In this document: positions 1-5,734 of the stretch, piece by piece
Layout of the letters: each line of letters begins with the position of its first letter
Numbering within the stretch: position 1 is the first letter of the stretch
Assembly (NCBI GenBank): GCA_023434265.1
Contig: JAEYTA010000047.1
Coordinates: 1-7,236 of the forward strand
DNA from: Pseudomonadota bacterium
Lineage (GTDB): Bacteria > Pseudomonadota > Alphaproteobacteria > Caulobacterales > Caulobacteraceae
DNA length: 7,236 nt
Direction: 5' to 3'
Notes under the pieces: model-generated
What the model saw: only the letters and a program-made list of their open reading frames with translations
Databases searched by the model: none
What the model was told of the DNA's origin: nothing
Program-made: the position numbers and the translations under genes

Positions 1-168
1 GTCGTTGGAGCACCAGACCACCACCTCCTGCTCGGAGCCGTCGGCGCGGCGCCGGATGGCCGTCGGGAACTGGCCGCGCACGCGCTTCAGGTCGGCGAAG
101 ACGCGGTAGCGCCCCTCGCCCTTCACCTGCTCCACGGCGGTCCGGAATGCGGCCTTGTAGTCGTACAA
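1..168 (-). CDS. hemA: 5-aminolevulinate synthase, N-terminal fragment (runs off the left edge)
   Basis: Reading the minus strand from 168 down to 1 gives 56 open codons. They match the N-terminus of alphaproteobacterial ALAS: DYKAAFRTAVEQ, then EGRYRVFADLKR (residues 18-29), a variable stretch, and VVVWCSND at 49-56, where the family continues YLGMG. ALAS is a cytosolic PLP enzyme that condenses glycine and succinyl-CoA to 5-aminolevulinate, the first committed step of C4 heme synthesis. The PLP lysine lies beyond the window. I see no in-frame ATG or GTG near the expected start. TTG at 168-166 matches the usual start position (family members begin near M-DY), with a weak AGAG (180-177) about 8 nt upstream. 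The stronger GAGGAG at 199-194 is about 25 nt upstream, rather far. Family identity is clear; the exact start is less so. Confidence 0.88.
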   Translation of the reverse strand, partial: MYDYKAAFRTAVEQVKGEGRYRVFADLKRVRGQFPTAIRRRADGSEQEVVVWCSND

Positions 169-311
169 CGCGTCAGCTCTGCGCGGTGAAAATCTCCTCG
201 CCTGATGCGCCCTGGCGGCGGAATTGTCCACGCGAACGGCCTGACAAATCGCCGCAAGGCCTTAATTGATAACGGTTCGCAAGATTTCTCCGCGCGCAGC
301 GACGCCGGGGA
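169..311 (-). promoter_or_regulatory. Intergenic region upstream of hemA
   Basis: These 143 bases separate the mmsB stop from hemA, both on the minus strand, so they must hold any mmsB terminator and probably the hemA promoter and leader. The stretch around 241-290 is clearly richer in A and T than the coding sequence around it. It contains the inverted repeat listed at 266-282. I could not find a convincing -35/-10 pair, nor a FNR/FixK-type TTGAT-N4-ATCAA site, nor a hairpin followed by a T-run for an mmsB terminator. A purine-rich GAGGAG lies at 199-194. The regulatory role is inferred from position and composition. Confidence 0.4.
266..282. promoter_or_regulatory. 17-bp interrupted inverted repeat upstream of hemA (possible operator)
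   Basis: On the minus strand it reads TTGcgAACcGTTatCAA. The outer arms TTG/CAA and inner arms AAC/GTT pair exactly around a central C, with two mismatched positions between them. It lies in the AT-rich patch about 100 bp upstream of the proposed hemA start. The symmetry is that of a dimeric regulator site, and the core AACcGTT recalls LacI/GntR-type operators. It does not match the FNR/FixK spacing, and I cannot assign a regulator. Short imperfect symmetry can arise by chance. Confidence 0.3.
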
Positions 312-1217
312 TCAGCCCTTCGGCAGTTCCTCCAGCCGCCCGCGCAGCATCTGCAGGATGGCCGAGAAGTCGCGGCCGCCGTAGCCGAGGCCGTTGAACA
401 TCTGGAACAGGGCCTCGGTCTGGGCGCCCAGCGGCGTCGAGGCGCCGGCCTTGGCGGCGGCGTCCTGGGCCAGCTTGAGGTCCTTCAGCATCATCGCCGC
501 CGCGAAGCCGCCGTCGTAGTTACGGTTCGAGGGGGCGGTCGGCACCGGCCCGGGCCACGGGTAGTAGGTGGTGACGCTCCAGCTCTGGCCCGAGGACTTG
601 GCGACGATGTCGAACATCTTCACCGGGTCGAGGCCCAGCTTCTCGGCCAGGCCGATGGCCTCGCAGGTGCCGAGCATGGTGATGCCGAGGATCATGTTGT
701 TGCAGATCTTCGCCGCCTGCCCCGCCCCGTGGTCGCCGGCCCGGAAGGTCGCGCGGCTCATCGGCTCCAGCGCCGCCTCGATGCGGGCGAAGTCCGGCTC
801 GTCGCAGCCGACCATGAACGCGAGCGTCCCGGCGTCCGCGGCCATGGTGCCGCCGGACACCGGGGCGTCGGCGAAGGCGTAGCCCGCCTCCTTCGCCAGC
901 CCGGCCACCTTGCGGGCGGTGTCGACGTCGATGGTCGAGCAATCGAGCAGCAGGGCCGAGGTCGGGGCGGCGCCGATGATCTGCTCGCTGTAGACCTTCA
1001 GCACATGCGGGCCGGCGGGCAGCATGGTGATGACCACGTCGGCGTCCTTCACCGCCTCGGCCACCGAGCCGGCGGGCGTGCAGCCGTGCGAGGCGGCGCG
1101 GTCCAGCGCCTCCTGCGACAGGTCGAAGGCCATGACCGCGCGGCCGGCCTTGGCCTGGTTCGCGGCCATGCCGCCGCCCATGTTGCCGAGGCCGATGAAG
1201 GCGATGCGTTGGGTCAT
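312..1217 (-). CDS. mmsB: 3-hydroxyisobutyrate dehydrogenase
   Basis: This 301-aa protein oxidises 3-hydroxyisobutyrate to methylmalonate semialdehyde in cytosolic valine catabolism. The N-terminal Rossmann fold begins IAFIGLGNMG with the dinucleotide glycines at 9-14. Asp32 at the end of the second strand (AFDLS) predicts NAD+ rather than NADP+. The substrate motif DAPVSGG lies at 117-123, and the catalytic lysine of the beta-hydroxyacid dehydrogenase family is K170 in GQAAKICNN, with N174 nearby. The all-alpha C-terminal half includes MLKDLKLA at 243-250. Length is typical. ATG at 1217 is preceded by GGGAGAG at good spacing. It is the last gene of the operon. Related beta-hydroxyacid dehydrogenases (tartronate semialdehyde reductase, glyoxylate reductase) share the fold, but the HIBCH and isobutyryl-CoA dehydrogenase genes upstream favour this assignment. 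Confidence 0.93.
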   Translation of the reverse strand: MTQRIAFIGLGNMGGGMAANQAKAGRAVMAFDLSQEALDRAASHGCTPAGSVAEAVKDADVVITMLPAGPHVLKVYSEQIIGAAPTSALLLDCSTIDVDTARKVAGLAKEAGYAFADAPVSGGTMAADAGTLAFMVGCDEPDFARIEAALEPMSRATFRAGDHGAGQAAKICNNMILGITMLGTCEAIGLAEKLGLDPVKMFDIVAKSSGQSWSVTTYYPWPGPVPTAPSNRNYDGGFAAAMMLKDLKLAQDAAAKAGASTPLGAQTEALFQMFNGLGYGGRDFSAILQMLRGRLEELPKG

Positions 1218-1281
1218 GGCGTCTCTCCCGGTGTTTTCGCCCCGGTTAGACGGCCGCGACGGCGAGCGCCAGCCCTCCCGC

Positions 1282-2034
1282 TCAGCCCGGCTTGCGGAAG
1301 CGCAGCATGAACTGGCTGGTGCGGCCCCGGATCGACGGATCGAAGACGTTGGCGGTCATCGGGTCGTCGGCGCGGGCCAGGACCTCGCTCTCGCCGTCCA
1401 GCACGAAGCCGGCGGCCTCCACCTCCCGCTTCACCGCCTCGACGTCGATGCGGTGCAGGCTGTCGGCGGCCGACAGGCCGGAACCCGCGGCGGCGTGGTG
1501 GTCGACGATCACGTAGAGGCCGCCCGGCTTCAGCGCCTCGAACACCGCCGTGTTGACCTTCGCCGCCGTGTCGGCCGGGAACATGCCCATGTGCAGGTCG
1601 TGGTAGTTCTGGGCGGTGAAGACGAGGTCGAGGCCGGACGGATACTCCGGCGCGCCGATGGGCGAACGGACGGCGTCGACGTTGGCCAGCGCGTCCGCCG
1701 CCGTCGCGGCCTCGCCATAGGAATCCTCGAAGGCGATGAACTCGGCCGGCTGCCAGGCGGTGACGTGGCCGTCGGGGCCGACCGCGGCGGAGAACAGGCG
1801 CGTGAAATAGCCGCCGCCGATGATCATGTCGGCCACCTTCTGGCCGGGCGCGACGCGGGCGAAGGCCAGGGTTTCGGCGGTGCGACGGGCTTCGTCGCGG
1901 GCCCGGTCCTCGGCGCTGCGCACCCCGGCGGCGAGGGCGGCGGCGTAGTCGGCGGGCTGTGGCGCGGTCTGGGCCGCCGCCATCGGCGACAGCGCCAGGG
2001 CGGCGGCGAAGGCGAGGAGAACGGAACGACGCAT
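1282..2034 (-). CDS. Exported class I methyltransferase-fold protein (COG4798-like)
   Basis: This 250-aa protein begins with a Sec signal peptide: RR, then a hydrophobic run at 4-17, and a likely cleavage after AAA at 19-21. The rest resembles the uncharacterised 'predicted methyltransferase' family I recall as COG4798. PGQKVADMIIGGGYFTRLF (63-81) is the SAM motif I region with GGGY at 73-76, followed by VGPDGHV (85-91), YHD at 144-146, FEALKPGGLYVIVDH (165-179), LHRID and VEAAGF (205-210), and the family ending SIRGRTxxFxxRFRKP. It is a tandem paralogue of the next gene upstream (2060-2836), closest over the last 100 residues. ATG at 2034 follows AGGAGAG with proper spacing, 25 nt after that gene. 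Substrate and reaction are unknown. SAM is not known to be available in the periplasm, so enzymatic activity there is doubtful. The family call is good; function is open. Confidence 0.8.
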   Translation of the reverse strand: MRRSVLLAFAAALALSPMAAAQTAPQPADYAAALAAGVRSAEDRARDEARRTAETLAFARVAPGQKVADMIIGGGYFTRLFSAAVGPDGHVTAWQPAEFIAFEDSYGEAATAADALANVDAVRSPIGAPEYPSGLDLVFTAQNYHDLHMGMFPADTAAKVNTAVFEALKPGGLYVIVDHHAAAGSGLSAADSLHRIDVEAVKREVEAAGFVLDGESEVLARADDPMTANVFDPSIRGRTSQFMLRFRKPG

Positions 2035-2054
2035 GGCGAACTCTCCTGGATGAT

Positions 2055-2067
2055 CCGGCTCAGCCGG
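2055..2067. repeat. 13-bp perfect inverted repeat across the lipoprotein gene stop codon
   Basis: CCGGCT and AGCCGG are exact arms around one central base. The repeat covers the TGA stop of the methyltransferase-fold lipoprotein gene (2060-2062) and lies about 20 nt upstream of the next start codon. A one-base loop cannot form at full pairing, so an RNA hairpin would lose inner pairs. No T-run follows, so it is not a classical terminator. It may be chance in GC-rich sequence. Confidence 0.25.
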
Positions 2068-2836
2068 GCTTGCGGAAGCGGAACACGAAGCGGTCGGTGC
2101 GACCGCGGATCGACTCGTCGAAGACGCTGAGGCTGCGGTCGTCCTCGGGATTGCGCACCACCTCCGTGGCGCCGTCGAAGACGAAGCCGGCCGCCTCGAC
2201 CTGGCGGCGCAGTTCGGCGGATTCGATGCGGTGCAGCGTTCCGGCGACCGAGACGCCGGCGCCCGGCGGCGCCTCGTGATCGAGGATGACGTAGAGACCG
2301 CCCGGCTTGAGGGCGCGGAACACCGCCGCGTTCATCGCCGCCACGTCGACGCCGAAGCGGGGGATGACGAAGTCGTGGTACTCCTCGCCCATGAAGACGA
2401 CGTCGAGCGGACGGTCGAAGCTCATCGTCTCCAGCGCGCCGGTCACCCGGCTGACGTTGCCGTAGGTGGCGGCCAGGCTGTCGGCGTAGGCGTTCTCGCG
2501 CGCCGAGGTCTGGTTCGGCACGAAGGCGTAGACGTGGCCGGACGGCCCGACCACCGGGGAGAACAGATGGGTGAAGAAGCCCTCGTCCGGGCGGATGTCG
2601 GCGATCGCGTCGCCGGACCCGAGGCGCATGAACGCCAGCATGTCGGCTGAGCGGCGCAGGGAATCGCGCGCCGGATCGGCGGGCGGCCGGTTCGGATTGG
2701 CGAGGGCGGCGGCGTAGGCGTCGGCCGCGGGGGCCTGGTGGTGGACCACCGTGGTCCCGCCGTCGGCGACCACGATGCATCCGGACAAGGCCACGGCGGC
2801 GGCGAGCGAAAGGGCGATGGTCGAAATCCGGCGCAT
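2060..2836 (-). CDS. Lipoprotein with methyltransferase fold (COG4798-like paralogue)
   Basis: This 258-aa protein begins MRRISTIALS and reaches a lipobox LSGC with the lipidated Cys at residue 20, so it should be a membrane-anchored periplasmic lipoprotein. The mature part parallels the 1282-2034 product: YAAALA (41-46), the motif I region IADIRPDEGFFTHLF (78-92), VVGPSGHVYAF (95-105), YHD (153-155), FRALKPGGLYVILDH (173-187), LHRI (201-204), VEAAGF (213-218) and SIRGRTxxFVFRFRKP at the end. Motif I has DEGFF where the paralogue has GGGYF, so a key glycine is lost and SAM binding is questionable. I chose ATG 2836, not the longer reading to 3049. It has GGGAG about 7 nt upstream, gives a clean signal peptide, and avoids overlap with the hydrolase gene. 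It sits 61 nt after the hydrolase and 25 nt before its paralogue. Confidence 0.8.
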   Translation of the reverse strand: MRRISTIALSLAAAVALSGCIVVADGGTTVVHHQAPAADAYAAALANPNRPPADPARDSLRRSADMLAFMRLGSGDAIADIRPDEGFFTHLFSPVVGPSGHVYAFVPNQTSARENAYADSLAATYGNVSRVTGALETMSFDRPLDVVFMGEEYHDFVIPRFGVDVAAMNAAVFRALKPGGLYVILDHEAPPGAGVSVAGTLHRIESAELRRQVEAAGFVFDGATEVVRNPEDDRSLSVFDESIRGRTDRFVFRFRKPG

Positions 2837-2897
2837 GGCGGGCTCCCTGTTCCTGCGACCGGAGATACGCCGCCGCTTTCGCCGCCGATGCAACCCC

Positions 2898-3950
2898 TCA
2901 GGACAGCGGCGTCCACTCCTCGGCCGTCGGCAGGGGCGCGAACAGGGCGTCGACATCTGCGTCGGAGACCCCCTCCAGGGTCGCAGGCGACCACTGCGGG
3001 GCGTTGTCCTTGTCGACGATGACGGCCCGCACCCCTTCCTGGAAGTCATGGGTGCGCACCACCCGGCCGCCGAGCCGGTATTCCATGGCCATGTTGTCGG
3101 CGAAGCTGTCGAGGCCGCGGCCGGTGCGCAGCTGGCGCAGGGTGACCTTCAGCGACTGCGGCGACTTGGTCTTCAGCACGGCCAGCTGGGCCGACGCCCA
3201 GTCCGACCCGTCGGCCTCCAGCGCCGCGAAGATCTCCTCCACCCTGTCGAAGGCGAACAGGCGGTCGATGGCCGTCAGATGCGGCTCGACCGGGGCCTCG
3301 CCGGCGTCAGTCTCGAGCCCGTCGGCGACGTCGACCGGATGGGCCGGGTCGGCGGCTAGGATGGCCCGGAAGGCCTCCAGCGCGTCGGTCGGCAGGTAGT
3401 GGCTGTGGATGCCGAGAAAGACCGTGTCCGCCGCCTTCAGCCGCGCGCCGGTCAGGGCCAGCCAGGTCCCGACCTCGCCCGGCAGGCGCGGCAGGAACCA
3501 GCCGCCGCCGACGTCGGGGAACAGGCCGATGCCGGTCTCGGGCATGGCGTAGGTGGTGCGCTCGGTGGCGATGCGGACGTCGGCCGGTTCGGAAATGCCG
3601 ACGCCGCCGCCCATGACGACGCCGTCGACGATCGCCGTGATCGGCTTGGGATCGTCGAAAAGCAGGTGGTTGAGCTTGTATTCGGCATCGAAGAAGGCCT
3701 TCGCCTCCGAGGCGTCGCCCTTGCCGCTTTCGGCGATCATCCGGATGTCGCCGCCGGCGCAGAAGCCGCGCTCGCCCGTGTGGTCGATGAGGATCGACTT
3801 CACCGCGTCGTCCGCGCGCCACGCCAGCAGGGCCTCGATCATCGCCTCGCACATGCCGCGGTTCAGGGCGTGCAGGGCCTTCGGGCGGTTCAGGGTCAGG
3901 CGGCCGACGCCGGATTCGACGCGGGCGAGGACTTCGGGTTGGGAGGTCAT
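2898..3950 (-). CDS. 3-hydroxyisobutyryl-CoA hydrolase (HIBCH type)
   Basis: This 350-aa crotonase-superfamily enzyme releases free 3-hydroxyisobutyrate from its CoA ester in valine catabolism. Visible motifs in order are LNRPKALHALN (20-30), the oxyanion-hole segment RGFCAGGDIR (61-70), the second glycine segment VVMGGGVGIS (111-120), and MPETGIGLFPDVGGGWFLPRL (136 onward). E138 and D146 correspond to the acidic catalytic pair of HIBCH. The PDVGG signature and the C-terminal segment around 285-310 (MEYRLGGR, HDFQEGVRAVIVDKD) separate it from ordinary enoyl-CoA hydratases, as does its length. ATG 3950 is preferred over TTG 3965, because it overlaps the upstream TGA as ATGA, a standard translational coupling junction. 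It lies between the unknown gene and the lipoprotein gene. A close relative of unknown CoA-ester specificity is the main alternative. Confidence 0.92.
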   Translation of the reverse strand: MTSQPEVLARVESGVGRLTLNRPKALHALNRGMCEAMIEALLAWRADDAVKSILIDHTGERGFCAGGDIRMIAESGKGDASEAKAFFDAEYKLNHLLFDDPKPITAIVDGVVMGGGVGISEPADVRIATERTTYAMPETGIGLFPDVGGGWFLPRLPGEVGTWLALTGARLKAADTVFLGIHSHYLPTDALEAFRAILAADPAHPVDVADGLETDAGEAPVEPHLTAIDRLFAFDRVEEIFAALEADGSDWASAQLAVLKTKSPQSLKVTLRQLRTGRGLDSFADNMAMEYRLGGRVVRTHDFQEGVRAVIVDKDNAPQWSPATLEGVSDADVDALFAPLPTAEEWTPLS

Positions 3951-4549
3951 ATTTCGCTTTGCCAACGCAAAAAATCTTGTCGCTCGTCCATGATGGCGTT
4001 CAGGCCATAGAAGAAGACGGTCATACGATCGAGCTCTTGTGCGAGCAGGGAAGAATCGATCTCTCGAGTGCTCTTCGCGTCGCTCGGCGGATATCTGAAA
4101 CCGTCCGACTTCCGATCCAACTCATCAAAATGATTGAGCGTCATTTCGAACGAACGACTGAACGAATCGTCGAACTGCGAGATTTCCGCATCCTTCAGAG
4201 CAGCACGAATCGGCACCCAGAGGCTTCCAAGGTGATGAGTTTTCGGTATCGGCATTTCGAGAAGGCTCTCGGCCCTGCATCTATGCCAGAGGGATTTGAG
4301 CGAGAGTTCCGCGTAGTGCCGAGCGAGATAGGCGAGCGGGTACTCCAATAGGTCGCTGTGCGATCGCTTGAAATGCTCTTCGAAGATCGCCTCGAGGGCA
4401 ACTTTGAAGGCGTAGGTCAAGCCATCCCATGTAGCTGCGACGTTGCCGACCGAAGCGTTGGGTTTGATGAATTTGGCCCACGGTGTGAGACCGCTGACCA
4501 ACGGATCATCGAGTAAAGCTTCAAAACTCTCGATGGGTCTGAAACTCAC
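3947..4549 (-). CDS. Uncharacterised 200-aa protein of unusual composition, possibly HEPN-like
   Basis: I do not recognise a characterised function. Starting at GTG 4549, which overlaps the dehydrogenase TGA as GTGA, it encodes 200 aa and ends in ATGA with the hydrolase start. No signal peptide or membrane segment is visible. It looks soluble and mainly helical. Notable blocks are TPWAKFIKPNASVGN (22-36), YPLAYLARHYAELSLKSLW (70-88), KTHHLGSLW (103-111), SDGFRYPPSDAKS (148-160) and a C-terminal segment with FFYGLNAIMDER. From memory, the RHxxELxLK...HxLxxLW...FRYP layout recurs in uncharacterised HEPN-like bacterial proteins; this is unverified. GC is about 53% by hand count against about 70% around it, with TTA at codon 12, AGA at 4, 90 and 152, AGG at 92, and ATA at 101 and 200. 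This points to horizontal acquisition. A role in valine catabolism is unlikely; a defence or toxin-like role is speculation. Confidence 0.72.
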   Translation of the reverse strand: MSFRPIESFEALLDDPLVSGLTPWAKFIKPNASVGNVAATWDGLTYAFKVALEAIFEEHFKRSHSDLLEYPLAYLARHYAELSLKSLWHRCRAESLLEMPIPKTHHLGSLWVPIRAALKDAEISQFDDSFSRSFEMTLNHFDELDRKSDGFRYPPSDAKSTREIDSSLLAQELDRMTVFFYGLNAIMDERQDFLRWQSEI

Positions 4550-5685
4550 TGCCGCATCATCTCCCGCGCCGTGATCACCCGCATGATCTCGTTGGTGCCT
4601 TCGAGGATGCGGTGGACGCGCAGGTCGCGGACGATGCGCTCGAGCGGATAGTCCTTCAGGTAGCCGTAGCCGCCGTGCAGCTGCAGGGCCTCGTCGGCGA
4701 TCTGGAAGCAGGCGTCGGTGGCCAGCCGCTTGGCCATGGCGCACCATTTGGTCTTTTCGGGATGGCCGGTGTCGATGGCCCAGGCGCCGCGCAGCACCAT
4801 CAGCCGCGCCGCCTCCAGCTGGGTGGCCATGTCGGCCAGCTTGAACTGGGTGTTCTGGAAGTCGGCGATGGGTTTGCCGAACTGCTTGCGGGTCGCGACG
4901 TACGCCTGCGCCGTCTCGAGGGCGAGGCGGGCGCCGCCCAGCGAGCAGGCGGCGATGTTCAGCCGGCCGCCGTCGAGGCCCATCATGGCGTAGCGGAAGC
5001 CGTCGCCCTCCTTGCCGAGCAGGTTGGCCGCCGGGATGCGGCAGTCGTCGAACGAGACGATGGCGGCGGGCTGGCTGTTCCAGCCCATCTTCTTCTCCTG
5101 GGCCCCGAAGGACAGGCCAGGCGCATCCTTGTCGACGACGAAGGTCGAGATGCCCTTGGGGCCGTCAGCGCCGGTGCGGGCCATGACGACATAGACGTCC
5201 GAGGTGCCGGCGCCGGAGATGAAGGCCTTGGAGCCGTTCAGCACCCAGTGATCGCCGTCGCGCCGGGCCGTGGTGCGCAGGGCGGCGGCGTCGGAGCCCG
5301 ATCCCGGCTCGGTCAGGCAGTAGGAGGCGATCTTCTCCATGGTGACCAGCGACGGCACATAGCGGGCGCGCAGGTCGTCCGAGCCGAAGCTGTCGATCAT
5401 CCACGTGGCCATGTTGTGGATCGAGATGAAGGCGGCGGTGGAGACGTCGCCGCGGGCCAGCTCCTCGAAGATCACCGCCGCCTCGACCCGGCCGAGCGCC
5501 ATGCCGCCGTGTTGCTCGCCGGCATAGATGCCGCAGAAGCCCATCTCGGCGGCGTGCTTCATGACGTCGACCGGGAAATGCTTGGTCTCGTCCCACTCCG
5601 CCGAATGCGGGGCCAGTTCGGCCTCGGCGAAGGCGCGGGCGGCGTCCTGGATGGCGCGCTGGTCGTCGGTGAGGGCGAAGTCCAT
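4546..5685 (-). CDS. Acyl-CoA dehydrogenase, isobutyryl-CoA dehydrogenase (ACAD8) type
   Basis: This 379-aa FAD enzyme probably oxidises isobutyryl-CoA to methacrylyl-CoA, passing electrons to ETF. The acyl-CoA dehydrogenase signature CLTEPGSGSD is at 123-132. GSKAFISGAG at 151-160 and GWNSQPAA at 201-208 belong to the beta domain. RKQFGKPIADFQ (266-277) and LQLHGGYGYLKDYP (335-347) belong to the C-terminal helical domain. The catalytic base position is E362 in ILEGTNEIMR, the SCAD/ACAD8 location rather than that of isovaleryl-CoA dehydrogenase. SIHNMATWMIDSFG (88-101) and TMEKIASYCLTEPGSG closely recall human ACAD8. Length is typical. ATG 5685 fits the family N-terminus MDFALTDDQ, but I see only a weak ribosome binding site (CGGAA). 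It is the first gene of the operon; its stop overlaps the next start as GTGA. A short/branched-chain relative is the alternative. Confidence 0.92.
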   Translation of the reverse strand: MDFALTDDQRAIQDAARAFAEAELAPHSAEWDETKHFPVDVMKHAAEMGFCGIYAGEQHGGMALGRVEAAVIFEELARGDVSTAAFISIHNMATWMIDSFGSDDLRARYVPSLVTMEKIASYCLTEPGSGSDAAALRTTARRDGDHWVLNGSKAFISGAGTSDVYVVMARTGADGPKGISTFVVDKDAPGLSFGAQEKKMGWNSQPAAIVSFDDCRIPAANLLGKEGDGFRYAMMGLDGGRLNIAACSLGGARLALETAQAYVATRKQFGKPIADFQNTQFKLADMATQLEAARLMVLRGAWAIDTGHPEKTKWCAMAKRLATDACFQIADEALQLHGGYGYLKDYPLERIVRDLRVHRILEGTNEIMRVITAREMMRQ

Positions 5686-5718
5686 GGGGCGGTTCCGGAA
5701 TCTGTCGGCGGTGTCGCG

Positions 5719-5731
5719 GGCCTTCTAGGCC
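5719..5731. repeat. Inverted repeat GGCCT-TCT-AGGCC in the divergent region
   Basis: Two perfect 5-bp arms surround a 3-bp centre. It lies midway between the dehydrogenase and hemB start codons and is separated by three A residues from the larger hairpin at 5735-5755. Position is suitable for an operator acting on one or both divergent genes. No regulator can be named, and a 5-bp arm in GC-rich DNA is weak evidence alone. Confidence 0.35.
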
Positions 5732-5734
5732 AAA

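Larger units (their letters stand above)
312..5685 (-). other. Probable operon: valine/isobutyrate catabolism genes plus three accessory genes
   Basis: Six minus-strand genes run without a long gap. Junctions in transcription order are: dehydrogenase/unknown 4-bp overlap, unknown/hydrolase 4-bp overlap, hydrolase/lipoprotein 61 nt, lipoprotein/second methyltransferase-fold gene 25 nt, and that gene/mmsB 64 nt. No hairpin followed by a T-run is visible in these gaps. Three members are consecutive or near-consecutive valine catabolic enzymes, which supports co-transcription from the 5686-5770 region. The 61- and 64-nt gaps could hold internal promoters, so a single transcript is an inference. 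Confidence 0.6.

Noticed and set aside
1024..2130. Plus-strand reading frame of 368 codons
   Set aside because: It is antisense to mmsB and the methyltransferase-fold gene, both of which have clear family motifs. Its product is arginine/glycine-rich and without recognisable domains.
2837..2897. GC-rich repeat between the hydrolase and lipoprotein genes considered as a terminator
   Set aside because: GGCGGCG-AAA-GCGGCGGCG is a direct, not inverted, repeat and no T-run follows.
2837..3049. N-terminal extension of the methyltransferase-fold lipoprotein to 329 residues
   Set aside because: The extension runs into the hydrolase gene, is arginine/proline-rich, and would bury a perfect lipoprotein signal peptide. 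ATG 2836 has a good ribosome binding site.
3951..3965. Upstream TTG start for the hydrolase giving five extra residues
   Set aside because: ATG 3950 forms a standard ATGA coupling junction and gives a normal N-terminus. The TTG lies further inside the preceding gene with no better ribosome binding site.
3959..4351. Plus-strand 130-aa reading frame opposite the unknown gene, with a fairly natural-looking composition
   Set aside because: It starts at TTG without a ribosome binding site and is antisense to a minus-strand frame that fits both neighbours by exact 4-bp overlaps and carries coherent motif blocks. Long open antisense frames are expected here.
3947..4549. Insertion sequence or phage remnant around the AT-richer gene
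   Set aside because: No terminal inverted repeats, target-site duplication, transposase or integrase fragments are visible. The composition change coincides with the gene boundaries.
4550..4747. N-terminal extension of the unknown 200-aa protein into the dehydrogenase gene
   Set aside because: The added residues are an out-of-frame, arginine-rich reading of the dehydrogenase 3' end, and composition changes sharply at the GTG at 4549, which forms a GTGA junction.
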